Shown piece after piece: positions 45,041-53,388 of a stretch of 64,000 nt of DNA. The stretch comes from Ruminococcus sp. (GTDB taxonomy: Bacteria; Bacillota; Clostridia; Oscillospirales; Ruminococcaceae). Positions within the stretch are counted from its first letter, which is position 1. Each line of letters starts with the position of its first letter. The notes under the pieces are model-generated. The model ran no database searches. It saw nothing but the letters and a program-made list of their open reading frames with translations, and was not told where the DNA came from. The stretch spans positions 16,665 through 80,664 of the forward strand of contig JAIDTI010000023.1 in NCBI GenBank assembly GCA_029060755.1, written 5' to 3'. The position numbers and the translations under genes were made by a program.

Positions 45041-48000
45041 ACTTAGACTTGTCAATTGGCATTATTTCAGCAATGAAACGATACACCTGAAAAATACCAA
45101 TTTGTTTTCCGGCGACAATGGCGCAGGCAAGTCCACAATTCTTGATGCGATTCAGCTCATACTCACCACTAACAGCCGAAAATTCAATCTCGCTGTGGGG
45201 GCAGAAAGCAAGCGCAGTCTGAAAACCTATGTCAGAGGTAAAACAGGTGAGGAGGGCAGTGAGTATATCAGAAAAGGCGCAGTTATCTCCTATATTGCGC
45301 TTGAAGTATATGAGGAAAGCAAACAGCGTTATTTCGTGATTGGTGGAAAGTTTGATTCACCCGATCTTGAAAGTGAACCAAAGAGAAAATGGTTCTGTGA
45401 GGAGGGTACACTTGACCAGCTATCCTTTATTATAGATAATAAGCCTGCAAAAGACGAACAGTTCAGAAACAACGGTAAAAGGGTAGTGTTTATTCACCAG
45501 ACTTCACTTGCAAAGGATAGATTCAAGTTGCGTCTCGGTCATTTACAGGATAATTTTTTTGAGCTTCTTACAAAGTCAATTGCATTCAAACCTATGAAAG
45601 ATGTCAAGAGCTTTGTTTCGCAGTTTATTCTGCCTGAGAAAAATATTGATATTGATGCACTTCGTGAGAATATCCGCAATCTGAAAGAAATGCAGTTCCT
45701 TGTGGAAGAAGTAAAGAAACAGGTAAATGATCTTGAAGTGATTCAGAAAAAATATGACGATATTCTGCATTTTGATGAGCAGATACTTGTGATAGATATT
45801 CTGATAAAGATCGCAGAAGCGGAAGCGAAAAAAGCAAATATTGCCGATATGACAAGTCAGATTAGTCTTGCGAAACAACGCTTGACACAGGACAAAAAAG
45901 CTCGTAATGATCTCAATGCTGACATACAAAGACTGAACGAGAGATATATCAATGTTCAGACTTCGTTAAATTCAGGGGAATCTGCTTTGTTGATCGGCTC
46001 TATCAAATCCGATATAAAGGATAAGGAAAAAGATAAAAGCACCCTGTCTAACCAGCTTCATCAACTGAAAGAACAGTTAAAAAGAATCAGGACAGCCCTG
46101 CGGTATATTCACAAGTATAGCACTGTGACCGACAGCGAAATTTCTGCTTTGGAACAAATCGAAATGGATATTCAGTGCAGAAACAGTATCGTTATTGAAA
46201 TCGAACGTGCATTTGCAGAAGCAGAGAGCAGTATTCAAAATCAATTAGCAGATACAAAAGCTGAACTGACTGTTCTGAATAAAGCTATTGAACAGCTCTC
46301 CAAAGAAATCAAAGACCTTGAACAAAATAAGCTCACCTATGACAGGAATGTCACGATGCTGAAAGAAGCGATACAGCGTGAATTTTCTGCAAGGGGTATC
46401 GTTTCTGAGGTACATATCCTTGCCGACCTTCTTGAAATATCCGACAGCAAGTGGCAGAATGCGGTCGAGGGCTACCTTAATTCACAGAGATTCTATATCA
46501 TTGTAGAGCCTGCCTATTATGACATTGCTGCTGAGGTTTACGACAAATACAAGTTAAAGATACATACGGCAGCTATTGTCAATACAGCCAAACTGAATAC
46601 AGATGTTACGCCTGATACAACGAGCCTTGCAAGCGTTGTCACCAGTGAAAACCGCTATGCGTATGCTTATGTTGGCTATCTTCTTGACAGAGTGACAATG
46701 TGTGAAAGCGTTTCTGAGCTGAAAGAACACCGTATCGCTATTACACAGGGCTGTATGCTTTATCAGGGCAATGCACTCAGAAAGATTGCCCCTGAAATCT
46801 ACAATATGCCATATATTGGCAAATACGCTTTGCAGCAGCAACTGAAAATCAAGAAAGCGGAGTATGAAGATAAATCAGCCAAACAATCGGAACTTAAAAC
46901 GCAGGAATCAAATTATAATAAGATACTTTCGGTTATCAGACAGTGCAATTTTGAAATATTGAAGCCTGTTATCACTGCTCCAATTGAAATGCAGAAAATC
47001 ACAGAGGAGATTCGTCTATTAAACCAGAAGCTGAAAGAAGCTGAAAATGATCCTACCTATTTACAGCTGCAAATGGAAGCTGATGAACTGAAAGGACAGC
47101 TCGACAGTAAAAATAAGGAGCTTGACAATATCAAGCAGTCTATTACAAGAAATCAATATACAATAGAACGTCTTTCGACTGATATTGGACAACTTGAAAC
47201 AGAGGGCGGCAGCATTGAATCGCAGATAAGTAATATGAGCAAAGGAAATGAGACGGCATTGCATGATGCACAACATAAGTTTGAGGAGCATAAAAAAACG
47301 AAGTCCGCAGACACGATTTTTAACAATTATCAGCCGAGGAGAGAAGCTCTCAAAAATCAGAAAGAAAAAGCCAATAACGAGCTGCACGTTATGCAATCGA
47401 AGTACAAGGACGGTGAGCTTGGTACGGGTATAGGTATGATGTCGGCGTATTCCGAGGAATACAGTGCTTTAGCAAAGCATGATCTTATTAGATACGAGGA
47501 GCAGTTGAGAGTTATCAAGGATAACTGTGAAACAGAGTTCAGAGAGAGCTTTCTTGCAAAAATACGTGAAAATATTGAAAATGCCATTTCTCTGTTCAAA
47601 GAGCTGAATAAGACCCTCAAACCGATTTATTATGGTAATGATTCCTATCGTTTTGACTATTTGGCAGATAAGCGTAAAAAACGGCTGTATGATATGATAA
47701 TGTCGGACTTTAACCTTGGTGGTTTCAACCTCTTTTCCACACAGTTTGATGAAGAATATCACGACGAAATGAATGAGCTGTTTTCAAAGCTGACAGCTTC
47801 GGATGAAAACGGTGATGATGTACTGCGTGAATATACTGATTACCGCAGCTATCTTGATTATGATATTGAGATTATTTCAAAGGACGGAAAATCGCAAAAG
47901 TTCTCTAAAATCTACAGAGAGAAAAGCGGCGGTGAAACACAGACACCGTACTATGTGGCAATTGCAGCTTCTTTTGCTCAACTTTACATCACAGGCGAAA

Positions 48001-48221
48001 CGATAAGAGTTATCATGCTTGACGAAGCCTTTGATAAAATGGACGAGGAACGTATTGAGAGTATGCTCACATTCTTTAAGTCGCAGAATTTCCAGATAAT
48101 TCTTGCTGTACCTACGTCAAGATTGGAGCTGATTGGTGAACAGGCGGACAATATTGTTATGATCTATACTGACAGCGGACATAACAGTTTTGCAGAGGAA
48201 TTTTCCTATGATGAATTATAA
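45015..48221 (+). CDS. jetC: Wadjet anti-plasmid protein JetC (SMC/MukB-like ATPase)
   Basis: A ~1068-residue SMC-like ATPase. It has a Walker A near the start (FSGDNGAGKSTILDAIQLIL), long coiled coils (~residues 240-440 and 620-800), a hinge between them (~460-610), and at the carboxy end the ABC signature (KSGGETQTPYYVAIAASFAQ) and Walker B with D-loop (IRVIMLDEAFDKMDEERIE). It is the loop-extruding motor that recognises closed circular plasmids. Two starts are possible: GTG at 45000 or ATG at 45015 (MQTKKILTKLRLVNWHYF, chosen). All ATPase motifs are intact. Confidence 0.93.
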   Translation: MQTKKILTKLRLVNWHYFSNETIHLKNTNLFSGDNGAGKSTILDAIQLILTTNSRKFNLAVGAESKRSLKTYVRGKTGEEGSEYIRKGAVISYIALEVYEESKQRYFVIGGKFDSPDLESEPKRKWFCEEGTLDQLSFIIDNKPAKDEQFRNNGKRVVFIHQTSLAKDRFKLRLGHLQDNFFELLTKSIAFKPMKDVKSFVSQFILPEKNIDIDALRENIRNLKEMQFLVEEVKKQVNDLEVIQKKYDDILHFDEQILVIDILIKIAEAEAKKANIADMTSQISLAKQRLTQDKKARNDLNADIQRLNERYINVQTSLNSGESALLIGSIKSDIKDKEKDKSTLSNQLHQLKEQLKRIRTALRYIHKYSTVTDSEISALEQIEMDIQCRNSIVIEIERAFAEAESSIQNQLADTKAELTVLNKAIEQLSKEIKDLEQNKLTYDRNVTMLKEAIQREFSARGIVSEVHILADLLEISDSKWQNAVEGYLNSQRFYIIVEPAYYDIAAEVYDKYKLKIHTAAIVNTAKLNTDVTPDTTSLASVVTSENRYAYAYVGYLLDRVTMCESVSELKEHRIAITQGCMLYQGNALRKIAPEIYNMPYIGKYALQQQLKIKKAEYEDKSAKQSELKTQESNYNKILSVIRQCNFEILKPVITAPIEMQKITEEIRLLNQKLKEAENDPTYLQLQMEADELKGQLDSKNKELDNIKQSITRNQYTIERLSTDIGQLETEGGSIESQISNMSKGNETALHDAQHKFEEHKKTKSADTIFNNYQPRREALKNQKEKANNELHVMQSKYKDGELGTGIGMMSAYSEEYSALAKHDLIRYEEQLRVIKDNCETEFRESFLAKIRENIENAISLFKELNKTLKPIYYGNDSYRFDYLADKRKKRLYDMIMSDFNLGGFNLFSTQFDEEYHDEMNELFSKLTASDENGDDVLREYTDYRSYLDYDIEIISKDGKSQKFSKIYREKSGGETQTPYYVAIAASFAQLYITGETIRVIMLDEAFDKMDEERIESMLTFFKSQNFQIILAVPTSRLELIGEQADNIVMIYTDSGHNSFAEEFSYDEL

Positions 48222-49380
48222 AAAGCAGCTCCTGAACTGCCTGCTTGATAAATACGAGCGAAGCAAGAGCTTTACAGGCGATAATAAAAGAGGTCAGAGC
48301 TTTTCGGTCAAGCTGATAAAGCTCTTTCCGAAATATGGTGATGAAGCGGAATATGATTTCTATATCAGTATCAATGAAGATACCCAGGAGCTTGAACGCT
48401 GTGAATATATTTCTCTGTCAAAAAAGAAAAATGGAGTCATTGACAGCGTTACATTAAATACGCATAAGCTGAACGAGATATATGAATTCATTTCAAGAAT
48501 ACCAAAGTCAGATACAAATGAACGGTTGCTTAACCTGCTTACAATGTACACAAATAAAAACGAGGTTCTTACAAAATACTGTCAATCGCAAATTGAAAGA
48601 ATACAAAGTAATAAAAAAGCAGAATACTTTGAAAGCGATTTTGAAGAATATGAAAACATACTGAAAGCCGTATCAGAAATATTTGACATTCCCGAAGAAA
48701 TATATATCAGAGATTTCTCAGTCAAAGTGTTTGGAGATTCTAAAGTTTTTGAGAGAATCAAACATAAGGTCACAAGACTTCTGTTTCAGTATGGGGATTT
48801 TCCGCAGGAAGAAACCATACTTGAGGAGCTGAACATCGTTAAAAATCCCGGTCATGTTTATATCAAAGGCTGCGGAATTATCACGATAAGCAATCAGATA
48901 ATTGACCTGTCTGTTCTGGACGGTGATATTGCGATTTCGTCTGTCCTTTTGAAAAGCATAGATAAAATTGAGATTACGGGCAGCAGAGTGATAACCATTG
49001 AAAATTTGACAACATTCAATCATTTTTCACAGCCTGATACTTTTGCACTCTATCTTGGCGGCTACCATAATTCTCACCGAAGAAATTTTATAAGAAAAAT
49101 ATACGAGCAGAATCCGCAAATTTCCTACTACCATTATGGTGATATTGACGCAGGAGGATTCTATATCCTGCTCCATCTGCGAGAGAAAACAGGTATTCGC
49201 TTTGTTCCATATCAAATGGATACAGATACATTACGACAACATTCAGCCTATACAAAACCGTTGACGGAGCATGACAGAAAACGGCTGAAAAATCTTATGG
49301 ACAGTGAATTTTCGGATACAGTAACGTATATGCTTGAACATAATTGCAAGTTAGAGCAGGAAGCATTGGATATTGAATAA
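48208..49380 (+). CDS. jetD: Wadjet anti-plasmid protein JetD (TOPRIM nuclease, DUF2220)
   Basis: A ~390-residue protein with an arm-like amino half and a carboxy-terminal TOPRIM domain of the DUF2220 type. The catalytic features are the Glu in VITIENLTTFNHF and the DxD in YYHYGDIDAGGFYIL. JetD is related to topoisomerase VI A subunits and cuts the plasmid once it is captured by JetABC. The ATG is 8 nt behind AGAGGA; the track's TTG start is earlier and less well placed. The start overlaps jetC. An imperfect inverted repeat (ACGGCTGTA/TACAACCGT) follows the stop. Confidence 0.92.
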   Translation: MMNYKKQLLNCLLDKYERSKSFTGDNKRGQSFSVKLIKLFPKYGDEAEYDFYISINEDTQELERCEYISLSKKKNGVIDSVTLNTHKLNEIYEFISRIPKSDTNERLLNLLTMYTNKNEVLTKYCQSQIERIQSNKKAEYFESDFEEYENILKAVSEIFDIPEEIYIRDFSVKVFGDSKVFERIKHKVTRLLFQYGDFPQEETILEELNIVKNPGHVYIKGCGIITISNQIIDLSVLDGDIAISSVLLKSIDKIEITGSRVITIENLTTFNHFSQPDTFALYLGGYHNSHRRNFIRKIYEQNPQISYYHYGDIDAGGFYILLHLREKTGIRFVPYQMDTDTLRQHSAYTKPLTEHDRKRLKNLMDSEFSDTVTYMLEHNCKLEQEALDIE

Positions 49381-49412
49381 ACGGCTGTACCCAAAGATAC
49401 AACCGTCTGAAC

Positions 49413-49830
49413 TCAAATATAAACCATACACTCAAATACGACCTCTTTTATAATTCCAATAAAGCAATTTTCAAGACCGAACATCTTCTTAGCATCGCCA
49501 CTGAGGACGGCAGTCTGATAGCAACTATCGGACTTCTTCCAACGCTCAACCTGGCGAGCGATAGCTTCCACCTACTTTCAGTTCGAGGTCATCAAGATAT
49601 TCAATAATCATCCCCTCATTGACGAGCCTGCGAAGCCTGTCGGGATACTTGCTATCTGAATAATGAAGATGATACCTGATATAGTCGGTGCGGTAGGTTT
49701 TATGCTCCTCAGTGAACGTGTCAGCGTTGAAGTGAGTAACGGTCAGTATATTGGTATCAAGTCTTCAGATTGGCACATTCTTCTTTTTCCAGGGATAGTA
49801 GGCGGTCTGTATGCTCTTGTATCTGCTCAT
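49413..49830 (-). pseudogene. Degenerate mobile-element accessory gene
   Basis: Reading the minus strand from the ATG at 49830 (behind GAGG) gives MSRYKSIQTAYYPWKKKNVPI, then an in-frame TGA at 49765-49767 where Trp would fit. Reading continues RLDTNILTVTHFNADTFTEEHKTYRTDYI... LDDLELKVG, then a frame change, then VEAIARQVERWKKSD and LENCFIGIIKEVVFECMVYI. It looks like a small accessory protein found in Clostridiales transposons and integrative elements (name uncertain). Two lesions show that it is dead. It marks the right-hand limit of clear mobile-element sequence. Confidence 0.65.
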
Positions 49831-49932
49831 ATCGACCACCTCACTTGATAGGCTTAATCATTTCACTGTTGATTCTATTATGCTGTCAGATTTTGTAATT
49901 AACAGTGATAATATTGAAAGAATTACACTTAT

Positions 49933-51381
49933 TTAGATAACCGAAAATTCATCAGCAAGTATTTCAGGTGAAGAATAAATCAAATCATATTCTTTCAAGA
50001 TTGGTCTGTCTGAAATTTCAGCATAGACCGGTTTTTTTCCTCTTGTGAATACCCAGCAATGACTGATTGGCATATAGAGTACATTTTCAAGTGGCTTATT
50101 ACAGCGTATACTGACTGACTTAGCTGTTTCAATATCATTGCTTCCCATATAGATATAGGTATCACAGTTTGAAATAATAGTCTTGTCTGTTCTGGCACTG
50201 TTTTTCATAAGCTGTGATTCAGATTGCAGAATAAGTGAAACTGATATATTTCTTGAACGGATTGTGGAAATAACTGCATCAAGATTATAGATATTTGTTG
50301 TAGCACCGTAATCATCAAGGAAAAATCTTACAGGAACAGGCAAACGTCCGTTTTCACATAAATCAGCATATTTAACCAAAGCACTCATTGCTTGAGAAAA
50401 GAACAGGTTTACAAGTCCGTCCATTGACCTGTCATAATCGCTTTGCTGAACAAATAAAGCAGTTTTTTTCTGTGCAATTTTTTTGAAGTCACAATCATTT
50501 CCCAACATCATCTTTTCAATTTCTTCTGTGTTGTAGTTGGAAAATTTAGACACAAGTGTACTGCGGATTGTATCATAAGTTTTGTCAGGAGCTTGGTCAA
50601 CACTCTTGAACTGCTCATATGCCCAGCTATTTGGATTCATTTCATGAAGTTTCTGAAAGCGTTTGAAAAGTTCAGATGCTCTACTGTTTCTGCCTTTGTT
50701 AATTATTTCCTCTTTGCGTTCACCTTCACGGACAAGCTGTAATATACTACTGAAATTATACGGTTTATAGCCTGTTTCATACATATATCCAATAATGGCA
50801 CAAATGAAAATCAATGTCATTCTGTCCCAGAACGGGTCAAAATTATAGCTGTTTACTACTTTATCATAAACAAGTGAATTTGCAATTTTCATAATGTCCT
50901 GTGTGGATTGAATTTCCGTCAACGGATTCCAGCGCATAGAATTTTCAGGATTCTGGAAATCGATTTTAAGCACATCATATCCCTTACTATGCAGATAATT
51001 TGCATATTTGCGATAAAGTGTACCTTTCGGGTCGGATATTACATAACTTCCTTTTGCAGTTACAAGATTAGGCTCTACAAACCCCGTACTTTTGCCACAA
51101 CCGCTTGCTCCGACAACTAACACATTGTTATTCAGTCGTGTGATTCGGTCATCAAGTGAACGGGAAACACCTTTTGCAAAAATAAACTCACCATCTCTGA
51201 AATCCTGTTCATAATCCTCATTATAGCCGTTGTCAGCTTCATAAGATTCATCGGTTTCATCAGAATAATCATAAATATCAAATTTTTCAAAAAAGTCGTC
51301 CGGAAGTGGAACTCCTTCAAGTAATGCTTCATATTCAAGTCTTGCCTTATAATCATCAAAAGTTTCGTCATTTGAATACAT
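49933..51381 (-). CDS. VirD4/TraG-like ATPase without membrane anchor
   Basis: A 482-residue protein related to type IV coupling proteins: Walker A (NVLVVGASGCGKSTGFVEPNL), YVISDPKGTLYRKYANYL, WNPLTEIQSTQDIMKIANSLV, Walker B region (VRFFLDDYGATTNI) and ISTIRSRNISVSLILQSESQL. Unlike conjugative TraG/VirD4 it has no amino-terminal membrane segments; the first ~85 residues are acidic and Asp/Tyr-rich instead. There is no relaxase or secretion gene on either side on this strand. It lies 13 nt after a ClpP-like protease gene, so the two form an operon. The substrate, DNA or protein, is unknown. Confidence 0.82.
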   Translation of the reverse strand: MYSNDETFDDYKARLEYEALLEGVPLPDDFFEKFDIYDYSDETDESYEADNGYNEDYEQDFRDGEFIFAKGVSRSLDDRITRLNNNVLVVGASGCGKSTGFVEPNLVTAKGSYVISDPKGTLYRKYANYLHSKGYDVLKIDFQNPENSMRWNPLTEIQSTQDIMKIANSLVYDKVVNSYNFDPFWDRMTLIFICAIIGYMYETGYKPYNFSSILQLVREGERKEEIINKGRNSRASELFKRFQKLHEMNPNSWAYEQFKSVDQAPDKTYDTIRSTLVSKFSNYNTEEIEKMMLGNDCDFKKIAQKKTALFVQQSDYDRSMDGLVNLFFSQAMSALVKYADLCENGRLPVPVRFFLDDYGATTNIYNLDAVISTIRSRNISVSLILQSESQLMKNSARTDKTIISNCDTYIYMGSNDIETAKSVSIRCNKPLENVLYMPISHCWVFTRGKKPVYAEISDRPILKEYDLIYSSPEILADEFSVI

Positions 51382-51394
51382 ATTAAAACCCTCC

Positions 51395-51976
51395 TTAATA
51401 AATGTTTCTTATTTTATCGCATATTCCGAAAGCAACAGCTTCATCAGCGTCCATAAAATTGTCATACGATGTTGCACTGTCTATTTCCTCAATGCTTTTG
51501 CCTGTAGCTTCTGAAAGTATACCATTGATTATGGCCTTTATTTCAAGTATGGACTGTGCCTTTTTTTCTATAGTTGTAGCAGAGCCTCCGAAACCGTCCA
51601 TAATAAGTGGCTCATGAATCATTACTTTTGAGTGCGGAAGAATAAATCTTCTGCCTTTCTGACCGCCTGCAAGAAGTACCGCCGCCATACTTGCCGCAAT
51701 TCCTGTACATATAATGTTAAGCGTGTGCGGATATGCCTGTATAACGTCATACATCACAAGTCCTGCATTGACTTCACCGCCTTTGCAGTTGATATAAAGT
51801 GTGACTTCCTTTTCTTTTTCTGCCATATACTTCATAACAGAAACAAACTGCACAGCAACATCAGCGGTAATGGTTTCATTGAGAAATAACGTTCCCTCTT
51901 TTGCATGAACAGCATCAAGATTATATTCTTTACTGCTGTTTGCACTCTCAATATAAATTGTCTTTGATAAACTCAT
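51395..51976 (-). CDS. ClpP-like serine protease paired with a VirD4-like ATPase
   Basis: A 193-residue ClpP-fold protein with a complete triad: Ser96 (GIAASMAAVLLAGG), His121 (LPHSKVMIHEP) and Asp172 (SYDNFMDADEAVAFG). Divergence from housekeeping ClpP (KGGEVNAGLVMYDVIQAYP where GGSVTAGLAIYDTMQ is usual) and the absence of clpX point to an accessory copy, like those in phages and mobile elements. It is the first gene of an operon with the VirD4-like ATPase, which might act as its unfoldase (inference). Confidence 0.88.
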   Translation of the reverse strand: MSLSKTIYIESANSSKEYNLDAVHAKEGTLFLNETITADVAVQFVSVMKYMAEKEKEVTLYINCKGGEVNAGLVMYDVIQAYPHTLNIICTGIAASMAAVLLAGGQKGRRFILPHSKVMIHEPLIMDGFGGSATTIEKKAQSILEIKAIINGILSEATGKSIEEIDSATSYDNFMDADEAVAFGICDKIRNIY

Positions 51977-52069
51977 AAATTAACCCCTTTTCTGTAAATG
52001 ATTTCAACGTTTTCGTTGTGATTACAGTATATCATAAACTTTGCCTATTGAAAATACTCAAATTTGGTA

Positions 52070-52098
52070 TTGACTTTTTAATAATTATATGTTATAAT
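52070..52098 (+). promoter_or_regulatory. Consensus promoter with no plus-strand gene downstream
   Basis: TTGACT, 17-nt spacer, TATAAT on the plus strand. Transcription would run into the 3' end of the minus-strand macro-domain gene; no plus-strand ORF of note follows. It may be a chance match in AT-rich DNA or an antisense promoter. Confidence 0.4.
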
Positions 52099-52130
52099 AA
52101 AATTTTATGTATTTATTCAATAAAAACGTA

Positions 52131-52163
52131 AAAAAATAAACCATTACATATTTCAGCAATGGT
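52131..52163 (-). terminator. Intrinsic terminator after the macro-domain gene
   Basis: The minus strand reads ACCATT, 12-nt loop, AATGGT, then TTATTTTTTT, 20 nt after the stop codon. Confidence 0.65.
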
Positions 52164-52182
52164 CTATATATCATATCTCTAA

Positions 52183-53280
52183 TTATTCTTTATGACTATC
52201 TTTTCTTTCAAGTTCTTTTTGTTTTATTTCTGATATTAATTTATAATCAGCATCAGTTGTTGGAAAGTAGTGATTTCTTGACCAGATAAAACGGCAAAGG
52301 TCATTAAGGCTTAAATTCAGTGCTTTGGCGATTGTTATAACATTTTCTTTGTAACGTAAAAAGCTTATTGCTCCCGTGTAAATTTCACCGTTCTGTTTTT
52401 TCAGATTTCTTATTCCTGTTATTTTATTGCTATTAATATTGGCTCTGAACGCAAATTCCTCATGTGTTGTTTTGATATTCTCATCAAATATTTTTTTGTA
52501 TAATAAATCATTAAATTCCTGATGTATGTCTTTCGGTACTTCCAATCCTTCGGATTTTTTTAACTGCATCTCCTCACAAAATTCTTGTTCTTCTTTTTTA
52601 TACTGCAAATATATACTGTCAACCTCTGACTTTATTTTCTGTTTGAATAAGTTGCTGAAACAATTTATATGTTCTCCAATTATGGAGTTTTCATTAATAT
52701 GCCAATCAGGAAAACTATATCCATTAAGCTCTTTTGCCTTTTTTATTATTTGGATAACATTTCTATACTGTTCCTGATTCCTGTATTCAACCAGAATGAT
52801 ATTTATTTCCGGATTTCTGCGAATATAACATTTTATTCTTCCAATAGCAAAATCTTTTGCCATTTTATAAGGGTAACCCGATGCTCCTGTTCCCAGAATT
52901 GGAAATACAACAGAAGTTAATTTATTTTTTTTAATAAGTTCTAAAGCATTGGTATAACACGTTCCCAAACTATAATAACGGTTATATCTTGGCAACGGCA
53001 TTTCACGTCCAATAGAGAATTGAAATCCAGGTATGGGAACGTGTATAAGATACTTATATTGTTCTTTCAAACCAAAACTGTCTGTTATACCAGCTTCACC
53101 GTTTTTAAGTATGCCCATATTTCCTATATTTTTTCTTGCTTTAAGAAGTTTTGTTTCTCCAGCTTTTTTATAAATCTGTTCGTCAAGAGTACCATATATT
53201 TTCGGGTAATTACTGGCAGGAAAGACAAGTGCGTCAGCGGAACATTCAAAAATATCTCCGGTTATTATTTCAAGTCCCAT
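52183..53280 (-). CDS. Macro-domain protein with carboxy-terminal HTH-like region
   Basis: Residues ~1-190 form a macro domain (GLEIITGDIFECSADALVFPASN, VVFPILGTGASGYPYKMAKDFA), which binds or removes ADP-ribose. The middle is a charged helix (SEVDSIYLQYKKEEQEFCEEM). Residues ~285-350 resemble a helix-turn-helix (HEEFAFRANINSNKITGIRN ... VITIAKALNLSLNDL). The ATG at 53280 follows AAGAGAG and gives 365 residues. It lies upstream of the ClpP/VirD4 pair on the same strand but is separated by a terminator. It may be a sensor that couples ADP-ribose or NAD signals to transcription (inference). Confidence 0.8.
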   Translation of the reverse strand: MGLEIITGDIFECSADALVFPASNYPKIYGTLDEQIYKKAGETKLLKARKNIGNMGILKNGEAGITDSFGLKEQYKYLIHVPIPGFQFSIGREMPLPRYNRYYSLGTCYTNALELIKKNKLTSVVFPILGTGASGYPYKMAKDFAIGRIKCYIRRNPEINIILVEYRNQEQYRNVIQIIKKAKELNGYSFPDWHINENSIIGEHINCFSNLFKQKIKSEVDSIYLQYKKEEQEFCEEMQLKKSEGLEVPKDIHQEFNDLLYKKIFDENIKTTHEEFAFRANINSNKITGIRNLKKQNGEIYTGAISFLRYKENVITIAKALNLSLNDLCRFIWSRNHYFPTTDADYKLISEIKQKELERKDSHKE

Positions 53281-53388
53281 ATTATCAACTCTCTTTCTAT
53301 TTATACCAAATTTTATAAAAAGTGCAATGTTATTAAACAACTATGCAGAATTATTCTGTATGGTTTTTCTTATTTGTCGGAATATGAG

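Noticed and set aside
49381-49407. ACGGCTGTA/TACAACCGT inverted repeat after jetD as a terminator
   Set aside because: There is no T run after it and the pairing is imperfect; kept only as a note in the jetD entry.
49663-49848. 61-residue plus-strand ORF
   Set aside because: It is antisense to the degenerate mobile-element gene, which has clear coding sense on the minus strand.
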